Source: Thiocystis violacea (GTDB lineage Bacteria; Pseudomonadota; Gammaproteobacteria; Chromatiales; Chromatiaceae). From it: a stretch of DNA of 64,000 nucleotides. A program made the translations under genes and the position numbers. The notes below the pieces were generated by a model. The model made no database searches. It was not told the origin of the DNA and saw only the letters and a program-made list of their open reading frames with translations. How positions within the stretch are numbered: position 1 is the first letter of the stretch; each line of letters opens with the position of its first letter. This document shows, piece by piece, positions 19,620-29,984 of the stretch. The stretch is taken from the NCBI RefSeq assembly GCF_016583575.1, contig NZ_NRRG01000032.1:1-64000 (forward strand), given 5' to 3'.

Positions 19620-21365
19620 ATGTTCAGCGATGTGATTACGATCGCTCGACTCGAGAATCTCGCCGGCAAAAAGGTCTTCTGGCGCGGGCAGGATTATTTT
19701 GCCAGCGATGCGGTCGGGCGGGTTCGGGTGATCGGCGACCGGATCAAGGCACGGGTTCAGGGAAGCGAGGTCTACGAGGTCGAACTCTGGGAGGACGACG
19801 GCCAACTGGGCTCCGACTGTAGCTGCCCGCACGCGGCCGACGGCTATTTCTGCAAGCACTGTGTCGCGGTCGGTCTGGCCTGGCTGGGCGGGGCGGCGGA
19901 TCTGCCGCCGGACGCCGAGACGCCCGAAACGGGGTCGCGGCCGGATCCCTGGAGCGCCATCGCGTCCCATCTGGAAACCCAGCCGCACGACACCCTGGTC
20001 GCCCTGCTGCTGGAGACGGCCCGGCGCGATGACCGGCTCTATCAGTCGCTCCTGCTCAAGGCCGAGCGTGGGCGCGCCGGGACCGATCAGGCCAAGACCT
20101 TCCGGCGGGCGATCGAGGCCGCGACCCGTGGCGTCGCCGACTGGCAGGGCGCGGATGAATTCGCCGAGGATCTCGACGCGGTGGCCGATGCGCTGGAGGA
20201 ACTGCTCGAACCGGACAGCGCCGCGCTTCTGATCGACCTGAGCGAATACGCGATCGAGCGCGCCGAGGCCGCCATGCAACGAATCGAGGACGAGGAGGGA
20301 GAGGGCGTGGAGGTCATCGAGCGCCTTGGCGACCTGCACCAGCAGGCTTGCCGCCTGGCCCGACCCGATCCGGTCGAGTTTGCCGAGCGGCTCTTTCGGC
20401 TTGAGGTCCGTCAGGATTTTCAGTTCGTCGGCTTCGATCCAGCGACCTACCGAGAGACGCTCGGCGAGGTGGGGCTCAAACGTTATCGGGAGCTGGTGGA
20501 GGCCCAGTGGCGCGAGCTGGGGCCACGCCCCAGTCAGGAGCGCTATGATTCGCATCGCGCCCGCGTCACGCGCCTCATGGAGAGTCTGGCCAACCTCGCT
20601 GGCGACATCGAGGAACTGATCTCCATCCGCGCGAGCGACCTCACCGCCGCCTATCGCTATCTGGACATCGCCGAGCTTTGGACCAAGGCCGGCCAGCCCG
20701 AGCAGGCGCTGGAGTGGGCCGAACGCGGTCTCGCGGCCTTTCCGGACCGGCCCGACAATCGACTGCGCGATTTCCTGGCGGCGGCCTATCTGGAGCGTGG
20801 ACGCCAGGACGAGGCGCTGCGGCTGACCTGGATCCAGTTCGAGGAACAGCCCAACCTCACCCACTACCAGAAGCTCAAGCTGGTCGCCGACCGGCTCGGT
20901 GTCTGGCCGGCCCAGCGCGAGCGGGCGCTGGCCTGGCTGGAGGAACACATCCAGGCCGAGGCCGCCAAGACCAGCCAATGGCGGCCCAAGCCATCGGCGC
21001 CCAACTATTCGCCGCGGGTCGAGATCGCGCTCTGGGAGCAGGATCCGGACGCGGGTCTGGAGGCCATCGCGCGCGGCGCCTGCGACACGCGGCTCCTGAT
21101 CACCCTCGCCGCCCAACTGGAGACGCCACGCCCCGACGAGGCCATCGCCATTTATCGGCGCCTCATCCCATCGATCGTCGACCAGACCAGCAACCGCGCC
21201 TATGAGGACGCGATTCGTCTGATCCGCCGTGTCGGGGAGTTGATGCGGTCCCAGGATCGAACGGTCCCATTCAGGGAATATCTCGAAAAGTTGCGCATCC
21301 GTTACAAACCCAAGCGCAATTTCATAAAGTTGCTCGACACCATCGCCCAACGAGCCAACCGATGA
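19620..21365 (+). CDS. SWIM zinc-finger domain protein of unknown function
   Basis: 581 residues. The SWIM motif (CxCxnCxH) is visible at residues about 68-82: CSCPHAADGYFCKHC. The N-terminal KVFWRGQDYF segment is typical of bacterial SWIM proteins. The rest is largely helical, and residues about 340-580 look like tetratricopeptide-like repeats (YLDIAELWTKAGQPEQALEWAERGL). SWIM fingers are predicted to bind DNA or protein; the bacterial members are uncharacterised. It sits between trpE and trpG on the same strand but has no obvious link to tryptophan synthesis. Confidence 0.75.
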   Translation: MFSDVITIARLENLAGKKVFWRGQDYFASDAVGRVRVIGDRIKARVQGSEVYEVELWEDDGQLGSDCSCPHAADGYFCKHCVAVGLAWLGGAADLPPDAETPETGSRPDPWSAIASHLETQPHDTLVALLLETARRDDRLYQSLLLKAERGRAGTDQAKTFRRAIEAATRGVADWQGADEFAEDLDAVADALEELLEPDSAALLIDLSEYAIERAEAAMQRIEDEEGEGVEVIERLGDLHQQACRLARPDPVEFAERLFRLEVRQDFQFVGFDPATYRETLGEVGLKRYRELVEAQWRELGPRPSQERYDSHRARVTRLMESLANLAGDIEELISIRASDLTAAYRYLDIAELWTKAGQPEQALEWAERGLAAFPDRPDNRLRDFLAAAYLERGRQDEALRLTWIQFEEQPNLTHYQKLKLVADRLGVWPAQRERALAWLEEHIQAEAAKTSQWRPKPSAPNYSPRVEIALWEQDPDAGLEAIARGACDTRLLITLAAQLETPRPDEAIAIYRRLIPSIVDQTSNRAYEDAIRLIRRVGELMRSQDRTVPFREYLEKLRIRYKPKRNFIKLLDTIAQRANR

Positions 21366-21551
21366 CGCCCCGACCCGCCCTGGCGGACGGCTGATGAGGA
21401 TCTATTCCGCTTCGGAGCCGGTTTGGGTGACAATCCCGCCTTTGATGCGATCGACTCCATCCGTGATCGGCGCTCGGTGCTCGCGAGGGCGAGCCGGGGC
21501 GGGACAGGCGGCGGAGCGCGAGCGAGACGAGTTCAAGGGGATGGCCGCGAT

Positions 21552-22133
21552 ATGCTGCTGATGATCGACAACTACGACTCCTTCACCTACAACCTGGTCC
21601 AGTATTTCGGCGAGCTGGGCGCACAGGTGCGGGTGGTACGCAACGACGAGCTGACGGTCGAGCAGGTATGCGACTTGGCGCCGGAACGCCTGGTCATCTC
21701 GCCCGGACCCTGCACGCCCAACGAGGCAGGGATCTCGGTGCCGCTGATCCGGCGCCTGGCGGGCCAGGTGCCGATCCTGGGCGTCTGTCTCGGTCACCAG
21801 TCCATCGGGCAGGCGTTCGGGGGACGGATCGTCAAGGCGCCGGAGGTGATGCACGGCAAGACCTCGCCGGTGCATCACATCGATCAGGGCGTCTTCGGCG
21901 GCTTGTCCAACCCATTCGAGGCGACGCGCTATCACTCGCTGGTGATCGAGCAGGCGAGCCTGCCCGACTGTCTGGAGGTCACGGCCTGGACCGAGACATC
22001 GGACGGCGCGCGCGACGCCATCATGGGGGTCAGGCACCGTGAGATGCCGATCCAGGGCGTGCAGTTCCATCCCGAGTCGATCCTGACCCAGCAGGGTCAC
22101 CGGCTGTTACAGAATTTCCTGGAGGATCGCTGA
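21552..22133 (+). CDS. trpG: Anthranilate synthase component II (glutamine amidotransferase)
   Basis: 193 residues. Class I amidotransferase signatures: [47 protein letters not shown] with the nucleophile Cys, and the His-Glu pair in GVQFHPESI. It supplies ammonia to TrpE and probably also to PabB for folate-type cofactors, as single-copy TrpG proteins do elsewhere. The ATG at 21552 fits; the frame open to 21423 is extra. It lies one base before trpD. Confidence 0.95.
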   Translation: MLLMIDNYDSFTYNLVQYFGELGAQVRVVRNDELTVEQVCDLAPERLVISPGPCTPNEAGISVPLIRRLAGQVPILGVCLGHQSIGQAFGGRIVKAPEVMHGKTSPVHHIDQGVFGGLSNPFEATRYHSLVIEQASLPDCLEVTAWTETSDGARDAIMGVRHREMPIQGVQFHPESILTQQGHRLLQNFLEDR

Positions 22134-22134
22134 C

Positions 22135-23157
22135 ATGGAGCTGAAGGAGGCCATCGGTCGCTGCATCGAGCACCGGGATCTCGCCGCCGAGGAGATGGTC
22201 GAGGTGATGCGCGCCATCATGACCGGCGGCGCGACCGAGGCGCAAATCGCGGGGTTTCTGGTCGCGCTGCGCATGAAGGGCGAGACGGTGCCGGAGATCG
22301 CCGCCGCCGCCTCGGTCATGCGCGAGCTGGCGACTGGCGTGGATATCTCGGGGCTCGATCACGCGGTCGACATCGTGGGCACCGGGGGCGATTCCTCGGG
22401 AACCTTCAATGTCTCCACGACCAGCATGTTCGTGGCGGCGGCGGCGGGATGCCATGTCGCCAAGCACGGCAATCGCTCGGTTTCCAGCAAGTCCGGCGCG
22501 GCCGACGTGCTGGAGGCCGCCGGGGTGCGACTGGATCTGACGCCCGAGCAGGTCGCCCTCTGCGTGCGCGAGGTCGGGGTCGGTTTCATGTTCGCGCCCG
22601 GACACCATGGTGCCATGAAGCACTCCGTCGTCCCGCGTCGCGAGCTGGGGGTGCGCACCCTGTTCAACGTGCTGGGTCCGCTGACCAATCCGGCCGGGGT
22701 GCCCAACCAGGTGCTCGGCGTTTTCAGCCCGGACCTGCTTGAGCCGCTCGCCCAGGTGCTGCAACGGCTCGGCAGCCGGCATGTGCTGGTGGTCCACGCC
22801 CGCGATGGACTGGACGAAATCAGCATCGCGGACATGACCGACGTGGCCGAGCTGAAGGGGGGCGAGATCCATCGCTACAGCGTGCGGCCGGAGGACTTCG
22901 GGCTCCAGCGCGCCCCGCTGGACACGATCCGGGTCCAGAATCCGACCGAGAGTCTGGCCATGCTGCGCGGGGTGCTCGCGGGTCGGCCGGGGCCGGCGCG
23001 CGACATCGTGCTCCTGAATGCGGGCGCGGCCATTTATGCCGCCGGACGCGCCGACTCGCTCGCGGCCGGCGTGGTCCAGGCCGGAGAGGCGCTCGCCAGC
23101 GGCGAGGCCGGGCGGCGGTTGGAGCGTCTGGTCGCGCTCACGTCCAGTTTTGGTTAG
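22135..23157 (+). CDS. trpD: Anthranilate phosphoribosyltransferase
   Basis: 340 residues. PRPP-binding [34 protein letters not shown], and [19 protein letters not shown] are diagnostic. It transfers phosphoribosyl to anthranilate. The ATG follows the trpG stop after one base, with GGAGG in the trpG tail as ribosome site. It is followed by trpC after 13 bp, forming trpGDC. Confidence 0.96.
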   Translation: MELKEAIGRCIEHRDLAAEEMVEVMRAIMTGGATEAQIAGFLVALRMKGETVPEIAAAASVMRELATGVDISGLDHAVDIVGTGGDSSGTFNVSTTSMFVAAAAGCHVAKHGNRSVSSKSGAADVLEAAGVRLDLTPEQVALCVREVGVGFMFAPGHHGAMKHSVVPRRELGVRTLFNVLGPLTNPAGVPNQVLGVFSPDLLEPLAQVLQRLGSRHVLVVHARDGLDEISIADMTDVAELKGGEIHRYSVRPEDFGLQRAPLDTIRVQNPTESLAMLRGVLAGRPGPARDIVLLNAGAAIYAAGRADSLAAGVVQAGEALASGEAGRRLERLVALTSSFG

Positions 23158-23170
23158 CGGGGAGAGACAG

Positions 23171-23968
23171 ATGGCCGATACCCCGGATGTCCTGAAGAAA
23201 ATCGTCCACCGCAAGCTGGAGGAAGTCCGCGACCGCCGTCAGCACCGCCCGGAATCGGAACTGATCGCGGGTCTGGCGGATGTCGGGCCGACCCGAGGCT
23301 TCGTCGCCGCGCTTGAGGCCCGGATCGCCGCCGGGCAGCCGGCGGTGATCGCCGAAATCAAGAAGGCCAGCCCGAGCAAGGGCGTGCTGCGGGAGGATTT
23401 TCGTCCGGCCGAGATCGCACGGAGCTACGAACAGGGCGGCGCGGCCTGTCTCTCGGTGCTGACGGACGTGGATTTCTTTCAGGGAAGCGACGACTACCTC
23501 GTGCAGGCGCTGGCGGCCTGCGATCTGCCGGTGATCCGCAAGGATTTCATCATCGATTCCTACCAGATCCACGAGGCCCGGCGGATGGGGGCGGATTGCA
23601 TCCTCCTGATCGCCGCCTGTCTCAACGATTCGGCGCTACGCGATCTGAGCGGACTGGCCCAGGGGCTGGGACTGGATGTGCTGGTCGAGGTGCACGACGC
23701 CGAGGAGTTGGAGCGGGCGCTGGCCGTTCCGGGGCGGATGGTCGGCATCAACAACCGGAATCTGCGCACCTTCGAGGTCGGTCTGGAGACCACGCTCGGG
23801 CTGCTGTCCTCGGTCCCGGAGGAGCGTCTGCTGGTCACGGAGAGCGGCATCCTGACCAGGGACGACGTCACTCGGATGCGCTCCAGCGGCGTGAATGCCT
23901 TCCTGGTCGGCGAGGCCTTCATGCGGGCTCCCGACCCCGGAAGCGAACTGGCGCGATTGTTCTTCTAA
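23171..23968 (+). CDS. trpC: Indole-3-glycerol phosphate synthase
   Basis: 265 residues, monofunctional (no TrpF fusion). TIM-barrel signatures are [19 protein letters not shown] (catalytic Lys), [48 protein letters not shown] and TESGI. It closes the indole ring. The ATG at 23171 is preceded by GGGGAGAGAC; the longer frame to 23018 lies inside trpD. It converges on crp. Confidence 0.96.
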   Translation: MADTPDVLKKIVHRKLEEVRDRRQHRPESELIAGLADVGPTRGFVAALEARIAAGQPAVIAEIKKASPSKGVLREDFRPAEIARSYEQGGAACLSVLTDVDFFQGSDDYLVQALAACDLPVIRKDFIIDSYQIHEARRMGADCILLIAACLNDSALRDLSGLAQGLGLDVLVEVHDAEELERALAVPGRMVGINNRNLRTFEVGLETTLGLLSSVPEERLLVTESGILTRDDVTRMRSSGVNAFLVGEAFMRAPDPGSELARLFF

Positions 23969-23984
23969 AGCCTTCCAGAGGCGA

Positions 23985-24013
23985 TCGGAACGCGCGGCCT
24001 CAGCGCGTTCCGA
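23985..24013. terminator. Hairpin between convergent trpC and crp
   Basis: TCGGAACGCGC (23985-23995) and GCGCGTTCCGA (24003-24013) pair perfectly over 11 bp around a 7-base loop. There is no T-tract. It sits where two convergent transcripts meet and overlaps the last crp codons, so a two-way terminator or mRNA-end stabiliser is likely. Confidence 0.45.
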
Positions 24014-24671
24014 AGACCACGATGGTCTTGCCCTTGACGCTCACCAGGCCCTGTTCCTCAAGGTTCTTCATCACCCGCCCCGCCATCTCGCGCGAGCAGC
24101 CGACGATGCGTCCCAGTTCCTGGCGCGTCACCCGGATCTGCATGCCGTCGGGGTGGGTCATGGCGTCCGGCTGCTTGCACAGATCCAGCAGGGTTCCGGC
24201 GATCCGGCCGGTGACATCCAGGAAGGCCAGATGCCCGACCTTGCGGCTGGTGACCTGGAGCCGCTGGGAAAGCTGCTCGCCGATGCTGTAGAGGAATTCC
24301 TTGGCCACGTCGGCCAGCTCGTCGTTGAGCAGGCGGTCGAGTCGCTGATAGGTGATCTCGGCGACCTTGCACTTGGTCCGGGTGCGGATGATGACGCTGC
24401 GCGCGTTCTGCGGGATGAACAGCCCCATCTCGCCGATGAACTCACCTTTGTTGATGTAGGCGAGCATCAGCTCGCGGCGCTCTTCCTCGTCGAACATGAG
24501 GGCCGAGACCGACCCCTCGATGAGGTAATAGAGACTCTCCGCCGCCTGTCCCTGACGGATGAACTCGACGTTCTTCTCATAGGTCTTGGCATGGGATTGG
24601 GCCAGAAAGGGTTGCAACCATCTGGGTTCTTCCTTCGGGGGTCTCAGAATGCTCATCGCGGAACCTGTCAT
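24000..24671 (-). CDS. crp: Cyclic-AMP receptor protein (CRP/Vfr)
   Basis: 223 residues. The cyclic-nucleotide pocket is GEFIGEMGLF…ARSVIIRT (about 75-95). The C-terminal winged helix has VTRQELGRIVGCSREMAGR, nearly identical to the E. coli CRP recognition helix, and the protein ends GKTIVVFGTR. The similarity to CRP/Vfr, not FNR, is clear: there are no N-terminal Fe-S cysteines. Start 24671, or the internal ATG at 24656 (MSILRPPKEEP), which is closer to family length. It diverges from the osmC-like gene, as crp does in many gammaproteobacteria. Confidence 0.92.
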   Translation of the reverse strand: MTGSAMSILRPPKEEPRWLQPFLAQSHAKTYEKNVEFIRQGQAAESLYYLIEGSVSALMFDEEERRELMLAYINKGEFIGEMGLFIPQNARSVIIRTRTKCKVAEITYQRLDRLLNDELADVAKEFLYSIGEQLSQRLQVTSRKVGHLAFLDVTGRIAGTLLDLCKQPDAMTHPDGMQIRVTRQELGRIVGCSREMAGRVMKNLEEQGLVSVKGKTIVVFGTR

Positions 24672-24886
24672 AGGGGACGGATTTTCCTTAGATTCTAGGC
24701 AGGCCGAGGTGTCTTGTCGATCTGTGCTAGCCTCTGCCGCGTCCTATGGACGAGGGGCCTCGCGCGCCCGCGCCCCAGGGTTTCCGGCCCGGTGGCCGGT
24801 TTCGGTCAGTCCATGGCGCTTGTGTACAGGCTTGTCCCTGTCTTCGCAAGGACTGGGTGCCACGATTCCACCAAGGGGAAAATGTC

Positions 24887-25303
24887 ATGAAGGCACGGAT
24901 CAAATGGATCGATGGGGTGGCCATGCTGGGCGAGTCCGGCTCTGGCCATGCGGTCGTGATGGACGGACCACCCGAGTTGGGTGGCCGAAACATCGGGGTC
25001 AGGCCCATGGAAATGCTGTTGATCGGGATGGGTGGCTGCACCCAGTTCGACGTACTGCTGATCCTACGCAAGGGGCGTCAGGAGGTAACCGACTGTGTCG
25101 TGGAACTGGAGGCCGAACGTGCCGACCAGGATCCCAAGGTCTTCACCCAGATCCATGCGCATTTCATCGTCAGGGGTCGCGGCCTCGACCCCAAGCGCGT
25201 GGAGCAGGCCATCCGGCTCAGCGCGGAGAAATACTGCTCGGCCTCCATCATGCTCGGCGCCACGGCGGCCATCACCCATGATTTCGAGATCCATGAGGCT
25301 TGA
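24887..25303 (+). CDS. OsmC/Ohr-family protein (YhfA-like)
   Basis: 138 residues with the OsmC fold signature: MEMLLIGMGGCTQFDV carrying the first cysteine and SAEKYCSASIMLGATA the second. In OsmC/Ohr these two thiols reduce organic peroxides, but YhfA-type members beside crp have no proven function. The start at 24887 is preceded by AAGGGGA; the longer frame to 24746 is extra. It is divergent from crp and followed by speD. Confidence 0.85.
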   Translation: MKARIKWIDGVAMLGESGSGHAVVMDGPPELGGRNIGVRPMEMLLIGMGGCTQFDVLLILRKGRQEVTDCVVELEAERADQDPKVFTQIHAHFIVRGRGLDPKRVEQAIRLSAEKYCSASIMLGATAAITHDFEIHEA

Positions 25304-25426
25304 GTCCTCGGGATCGGGGGGTGTCGAGCGCCCCGGCGGCTCTCGCGCCGCGACGACATATCCTCTTGCATCGGCTGAAACCGATGGTTAGCTTGCGCGC
25401 TCTCGTTGTTTCCGAGGTTTCCGACC

Positions 25427-26251
25427 ATGCCCACCACCCTCAAGAAACTGCGCCTGCATGGCTTCAACAACCTGACAAAGACGCTCAGCTTCAACATCTA
25501 CGATGTCTGCTACGCGGATTCCGACGACCAACGCCAAGCCTATATCGCCTACATCGACGAGGCTTACAACGCCGCGCGACTGACCGCGATCCTGACCGAC
25601 GTGGCCGAGATCATCGGCGCCAATATCCTGAACATCGCCCATCAGGATTACGATCCCCAGGGCGCGTCGGTGACCATGTTGATCTCGGAAGAGAGCCTCG
25701 CGGCCGAGGGCCTTTCCAATAACGCCACGCCCGGACCGCTGCCCGACGCCGTGGTGGCGCATCTCGACAAGAGTCACATCACGGTCCACACCTACCCCGA
25801 GACCAATCCCCAGACCGGCATCAGTACCTTCCGCGCCGATATCGACGTCTCGACCTGCGGTCGCATCTCGCCGCTCAAGGCGCTCAACTATCTGATCCAC
25901 GCGCTGGAATCGGACATCGTCATCATGGACTACCGGGTGCGCGGCTTCACACGGGACGTCAGCGGACGCAAGCACTTCATCGACCACAACATCAGCTCGA
26001 TCCAGAACTACCTGTCGCGCAACACCAAGACCCGCTACCAGATGGTCGATGTGAACGTCTACCAGGAAAATCTCTTTCACACCAAGATGGTGATCCGGGA
26101 TTTCCGGCTCGACGACTATCTCTTCTGCATCGAGGGCAAGGATCTGTCCGGTCAGGATCATCAGCGCATCCAGAAGCTCCTGCGACGCGAGCTGACCGAG
26201 ATCTTCTACGGCCGCAACCTGGGCCGGAATCTGGAGTTCGTGGGCGACTGA
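25427..26251 (+). CDS. speD: S-adenosylmethionine decarboxylase proenzyme
   Basis: 274 residues, the long E. coli-type SpeD. Self-cleavage to the pyruvoyl enzyme would occur at Lys115-Ser116 in [14 protein letters not shown]. The catalytic Cys is in [17 protein letters not shown]. It provides decarboxylated SAM for spermidine synthesis. The ATG at 25427 is preferred to the TTG at 25406. Confidence 0.94.
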   Translation: MPTTLKKLRLHGFNNLTKTLSFNIYDVCYADSDDQRQAYIAYIDEAYNAARLTAILTDVAEIIGANILNIAHQDYDPQGASVTMLISEESLAAEGLSNNATPGPLPDAVVAHLDKSHITVHTYPETNPQTGISTFRADIDVSTCGRISPLKALNYLIHALESDIVIMDYRVRGFTRDVSGRKHFIDHNISSIQNYLSRNTKTRYQMVDVNVYQENLFHTKMVIRDFRLDDYLFCIEGKDLSGQDHQRIQKLLRRELTEIFYGRNLGRNLEFVGD

Positions 26252-26341
26252 GCCGGTCTCGGCCGTCCGTCAAGGTGGGTCGCCCGCCAGCTTGCGCGGC
26301 CGATTCCCGTGGCGCGGAGGCCGCGCGCGACCTCTTCCCTG

Positions 26342-27001
26342 TCAGACCCAATAGACCGTGCGCGTCATCACACGCGACGTCAGTTTCATGGCCGCGCGGA
26401 TCGGCGCCGGCAGATCCGCGCCGCCGGCCGCCTTGGCGATCTGGGCATGGCGGACCTCGTCGGCCTTCATCCGTTCCAGGATCGCCCGACTCTTCTCGTC
26501 GTGGACGGGGATCTGACCCAGGTGGTCGTCCAGATGGTTCTCGACCTGGCGCTCGGTCTCGACCACGAACCCCAGGCTCCATTTGTCTCCAGCCAGTCCG
26601 GCGGCGGCGCCCATCGCGAAGGATCCGGCGTACCAGAGTGGGTTCAGAAGACTCTTGCGGTCCCCCAGCTCATTCAGGCGCTCCTCGCACCAGGCCAGGT
26701 GATCGTTCTCTTCCTTGGCGGAGCGCTCCATGCGCTGGCGCGTTTCGGGCAGCTTGGCGGTCAGGGCCTGGCCTTGATAGAGGGCCTGGGCACAGATCTC
26801 GCCCGTATGGTTGATACGCATCAGACGCGCGACATGCCGCCGTTGCTCATCGCGCAGATCGGGCTCCATCAGGCCGGCGGCCGGGTTGCGGCGTTCGGTG
26901 GTCGAGGGGCGGCCGAACAGGGTGCGTAAGGCTTGATCGGTATTGATCAGCAGTCGATCGAGAGGCGAATAGCGGCGGCTATGCGTGGGTTGGTTGTTCA
27001 T
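26342..27001 (-). CDS. coq7: 5-demethoxyubiquinone hydroxylase (Coq7 di-iron enzyme)
   Basis: 219 residues. The di-iron ligands are visible as [46 protein letters not shown] and [11 protein letters not shown] (E…ExxH twice). It hydroxylates 2-polyprenyl-3-methyl-6-methoxybenzoquinol in ubiquinone synthesis. The crp-osmC-speD-coq7 order is conserved in Pseudomonas and relatives. It lies 61 bp after the GlcF-like gene on the same strand. Confidence 0.94.
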   Translation of the reverse strand: MNNQPTHSRRYSPLDRLLINTDQALRTLFGRPSTTERRNPAAGLMEPDLRDEQRRHVARLMRINHTGEICAQALYQGQALTAKLPETRQRMERSAKEENDHLAWCEERLNELGDRKSLLNPLWYAGSFAMGAAAGLAGDKWSLGFVVETERQVENHLDDHLGQIPVHDEKSRAILERMKADEVRHAQIAKAAGGADLPAPIRAAMKLTSRVMTRTVYWV

Positions 27002-27062
27002 TGAGTGAGGCTCGTGGTTCGGATGATGAGGGGCCTGTCTGTCGAGCGGCGAGCGATGGTCG

Positions 27063-28406
27063 TCAGGACATCTGGATCTGGCGTGCGATCAGTTCGACCG
27101 GATGACAGACCTCGATCTCCAGACGGGACTCCCGGATCCCGGCGATCAGATGCAGCGCGCATCCCGGATTCGTGGTCACGATGATATCCGGCTTCAAGTC
27201 CCGGATGTGGGTCAACTTGTCGTCGAGGAGCGCCCCCGCCATCTCCGGCTGCTGAATCAGATAGGTTCCCGCCGCGCCGCAACAACGATCGTTGTCCGGC
27301 AGGGGAGACAGCCGCAAGCCCGGAACGCGGGCCAGCAGGCGATAGACGGCGGCGTTTCCGCCCAACAGTTGGCGGTGCGAGCAGGGCTCGTGGACCAGAA
27401 CGCGGCGATCGAGCGGCCGGATCTCGATCGACGTGGGCCAGGCAGCCTGATCGAGATAGGCGCACAGCTCCCAGGTGTCGCCAAGCTCGGGATGCTCGCG
27501 CAACTCGGCGACGCAGGCGCTGGCGAGCCCGACCAGCACCCGGCCGCGATGGCGCTGGGCGCAATGTTCGCGGTAACCATCGGCCTCCTCCGGGAATCCG
27601 TTGTGCCGCATCATGGCCCCGCAGCAGGCGGACTCGGAGGAGAGACTCGCGCGCAGGCCGATGCGCTCGCACACCGCGAGGGCCGCCTCGATGGCTGGCC
27701 CTTGGGCGCTGGAGCCCGAGCAACCGACGAAGAGGTCGAGATCCGCGATCTCGGGATCTCGCCCGATGAGTGGACGCGCCGTCAGGCCCATCGCCGCGAC
27801 GAGACGATGAAAAACCCCGAGCCTCGGGAGGCGGGCGAGCCAGGTGATCTCGGCGACGCGCGCCAGACCGCTGGCCCGATAGCCGCGCGCCAACCGCCCC
27901 AGGGATCGCATGACCCGAGCGCTCGACAACAGATGGAGCCAGAGCCGTTTGCGGGCGCGTCGCCAGCGGGGAAGCCTCTCCACGCGCCGCGCCTTGGCGG
28001 CATCGGCCAAGCGACCGTAAGCGACCAGCGAGGGGCAGGCGGACTCGCAGGCGCGGCAGGTCAGGCATCCGTCGAGATGCCCCTCCAGGGTCGCCGTCAT
28101 CGCGAACTGGCCCGTCGCCCAGCCCTGAATCAGCGCGATGCGCCCGCGCGGAGAGTCCCCCTCCTGGCGTGTCTTGGCATAGGTCGGACAGTGCGGAAGG
28201 CACAGCCCGCACTTGACGCATTGATCGGCGAGATCGAGTAGATCCCGGTCCGAGAGTCGAGGCGGCGTTGCCGGGATCGACGGCTTGACCTGAGTATTCA
28301 AGGCGAATTCTACGGTGGGTTGAGTCCGAAAGCCGGGCTGGGCGCGCGGCGGGCGAGCTGGTCGGATCCGCCTGGCCGGCTTGGAAAGCGCGTGTCGCGG
28401 AGCCAC
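27063..28406 (-). CDS. Glycolate oxidase iron-sulfur subunit-like protein (GlcF family)
   Basis: Up to 447 residues. Two [4Fe-4S] ferredoxin motifs ([14 protein letters not shown] near 63-76 and [12 protein letters not shown] near 113-124) are followed by two CCG domains ([13 protein letters not shown] and [14 protein letters not shown]). This is the GlcF/heterodisulfide-reductase-D layout. The flavoprotein partners GlcD and GlcE are not nearby, so the substrate is open: glycolate, lactate or a quinone-linked role. The longest frame starts with GTG at 28406. The first ~35 residues are Arg/Pro-rich and unlike the family, so a TTG at 28301 (LNTQVKPS) may be the true start. Confidence 0.8.
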   Translation of the reverse strand: MAPRHALSKPARRIRPARPPRAQPGFRTQPTVEFALNTQVKPSIPATPPRLSDRDLLDLADQCVKCGLCLPHCPTYAKTRQEGDSPRGRIALIQGWATGQFAMTATLEGHLDGCLTCRACESACPSLVAYGRLADAAKARRVERLPRWRRARKRLWLHLLSSARVMRSLGRLARGYRASGLARVAEITWLARLPRLGVFHRLVAAMGLTARPLIGRDPEIADLDLFVGCSGSSAQGPAIEAALAVCERIGLRASLSSESACCGAMMRHNGFPEEADGYREHCAQRHRGRVLVGLASACVAELREHPELGDTWELCAYLDQAAWPTSIEIRPLDRRVLVHEPCSHRQLLGGNAAVYRLLARVPGLRLSPLPDNDRCCGAAGTYLIQQPEMAGALLDDKLTHIRDLKPDIIVTTNPGCALHLIAGIRESRLEIEVCHPVELIARQIQMS

Positions 28407-28480
28407 AAGAGAGAGCGGTATCGATCGGATCGCATGTTAACCTCTAGACAACGAACTTGCTCCTATTCAGGTCATTGACA

Positions 28481-28792
28481 ATGCCTCGCTACAGTCACCA
28501 CGTCTTCTTCTGCACCAACCGGCGCGAGGACGGCCGCCAATGCTGCGCGCAATCCGGGTCATCCGCGATGCGCGACTATCTCAAGCAACGCACCAAGGAA
28601 CTGGGCCTGGCCGGACCCGGAGGGGTGCGCGTCAACACCGCCGGCTGCCTCGGCCGCTGCGCCGAGGGACCGACGATCGTCGTCTATCCGGACGGCATCT
28701 GGTACAGCTACGCCAACCAGGACGACCTGGAAGAGATCCTGCGCGAGCACCTGATCGAAGGTCGCGCGGTGGAGCGACTCAAGCTCCCCGGC
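28481..28792 (+). CDS. Thioredoxin-like [2Fe-2S] ferredoxin
   Basis: About 104 residues (stop at 28793-28795). FFCTNRREDGRQCCAQSGS and NTAGCLGRCAEGPTIVVYP carry the cysteine pattern of the thioredoxin-fold [2Fe-2S] ferredoxins (NuoE/CooC-like shethna type). It probably serves electron transfer or Fe-S protection. The ATG at 28481 matches the family start (MPRYSHH). The gene is divergent from the GlcF-like gene. Confidence 0.88.
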
Positions 28793-28812
28793 TGAGCGGC
28801 ATCAATTGCGAC

Positions 28813-28841
28813 TTGCGCCAGCGGAAACGATCACGTATATT
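28813..28841 (+). promoter_or_regulatory. sigma70-type promoter of rplM-rpsI
   Basis: TTGCGC (28813-28818), a 17-bp spacer, then TATATT (28836-28841), 84 bp before the rplM ATG. The spacing is ideal and both boxes match four to five of six positions. The ~75-nt leader would be the place for L13 autoregulation known in other bacteria. Confidence 0.5.
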
Positions 28842-28924
28842 TCGCGGTCTTTCCCGATGCAGACTAACGAATTCACGGCCAGCGCGGCGATTTTTTGTGC
28901 GCGGGCATCCCGGAGCGAAGGATC

Positions 28925-29362
28925 ATGACGACGACTGTTAGCGCCAAACCCGCCGAGGTTCGCCGCGCCTGGTACCTGGTTGATGCCAATGGCAAGACCC
29001 TGGGACGCCTGGCCAGCGAGTTAGCCTTGCGCCTGCGCGGCAAGCACAAACCCCAGTACACGCCGCATGTCGACACTGGCGATTATCTCGTGGTGGTCAA
29101 CGCCGAGAAAATCCGTGTGACCGGCAACAAGCTTCAGGACAAGATGTACTACCGGCACACCGGTTACGTCGGCAACCTCAAGTCCACGAATCTCGCCAAA
29201 CTGCTGGATTCCAAGCCCGAGCGCGCCATTCAATTGGCCGTGAAGGGAATGCTGCCGCGGGGTCCGCTCGGTCGCGCCATGATCAAGAAGTTGCGGGTAT
29301 TCGCCGGCCCGGAGCACACGCATCAGGCCCAGCAACCGCAAGTCCTTGAGCTTAACGTTTAG
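28925..29362 (+). CDS. rplM: 50S ribosomal protein L13
   Basis: 145 residues. [51 protein letters not shown] and [12 protein letters not shown] are the L13 signature segments. The ATG at 28925 follows GAAGG; the frame open to 28895 is extra. It is followed by rpsI after 11 bp, the universal pair. Confidence 0.97.
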   Translation: MTTTVSAKPAEVRRAWYLVDANGKTLGRLASELALRLRGKHKPQYTPHVDTGDYLVVVNAEKIRVTGNKLQDKMYYRHTGYVGNLKSTNLAKLLDSKPERAIQLAVKGMLPRGPLGRAMIKKLRVFAGPEHTHQAQQPQVLELNV

Positions 29363-29373
29363 GAATCAGACGC

Positions 29374-29763
29374 ATGTCGGAGACGCAACTCGCTACTGGT
29401 CGCCGTAAGACGTCCGCCGCACGGGTCTTCCTGTCGGTCGGCTCGGGCGCCATCACCGTCAACGGTCGCCCGCTTGACGAATACTTTGGGCGCGAAACCG
29501 CCCGCATGGTCGTTCGTCAGCCGCTCGAAACCGCCGGCCTCGTCGATCGCCTCGACATCAAGGCCACCGTCAAGGGCGGCGGCAACACCGGACAGGCCGG
29601 CGCCATCCGTCACGGCATCGCGCGCGCCCTCGTTCTTTATAATGAAGAGCTTCGCAGCCCCATGCGCCGCGCCGGCTTCCTCACCCGCGACGCCCGCGAG
29701 GTCGAGCGCAAGAAGGTCGGCCTACACAAGGCCCGCAAGCGTCCGCAGTACTCCAAGCGTTAA
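29374..29763 (+). CDS. rpsI: 30S ribosomal protein S9
   Basis: 129 residues. [13 protein letters not shown] near the start, [18 protein letters not shown] in the middle and the C-terminal [17 protein letters not shown] tail, which reaches the P-site tRNA, are diagnostic. Second gene of rplM-rpsI and directly upstream of tRNA-Gln, so tRNA-Gln may be co-transcribed. Confidence 0.97.
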   Translation: MSETQLATGRRKTSAARVFLSVGSGAITVNGRPLDEYFGRETARMVVRQPLETAGLVDRLDIKATVKGGGNTGQAGAIRHGIARALVLYNEELRSPMRRAGFLTRDAREVERKKVGLHKARKRPQYSKR

Positions 29764-29784
29764 TCGCTTAAAAAACAGTTTCAC

Positions 29785-29858
29785 TGGGGGATCGTCTAGC
29801 GGCAGGACTACGGACTCTGACTCCGTCAACCAAGGTTCGAATCCTTGTCCCCCAGCCA
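29785..29858 (+). tRNA. tRNA-Gln (anticodon CUG)
   Basis: Cloverleaf: acceptor arms TGGGGGA (29785-29791) and TCCCCCA (29848-29854), discriminator G and encoded CCA (29856-29858). The anticodon stem ACGGA/TCCGT encloses loop CTCTGAC with CTG at 29817-29819. The T arm contains GGTTCGAATCC. It lies 21 bp after rpsI and is followed at once by a strong terminator. The accessory island starts on its 3' side. Confidence 0.95.
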
Positions 29859-29861
29859 AAC

Positions 29862-29901
29862 AAAACAAGGGCTTAGCCGCAAGGCTAGGCCCTTTGTTTT
29901 T
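29862..29901 (+). terminator. Rho-independent terminator after tRNA-Gln
   Basis: AACAAGGGCTTAGCC, loop GCAA, GGCTAGGCCCTTTGTT with flanking A and T runs (AAAA…TTTTT). This long, near-perfect stem with a T-tract ends the rplM-rpsI-tRNA transcript and separates it from the restriction gene 85 bp on. Confidence 0.8.
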
Positions 29902-29984
29902 GGGTTCCGGGCGTATACCGGGTGTCGGTACGTCCCGATTGCGCAAGCTGGGGCCAGTTCAGGACAGATAAGGAGCCGATCGAC

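Noticed and set aside
27001-28221. 407-residue minus-strand ORF overlapping the GlcF-like gene
   Set aside because: Out-of-frame copy of the same DNA, arginine-rich, without the cysteine motifs.
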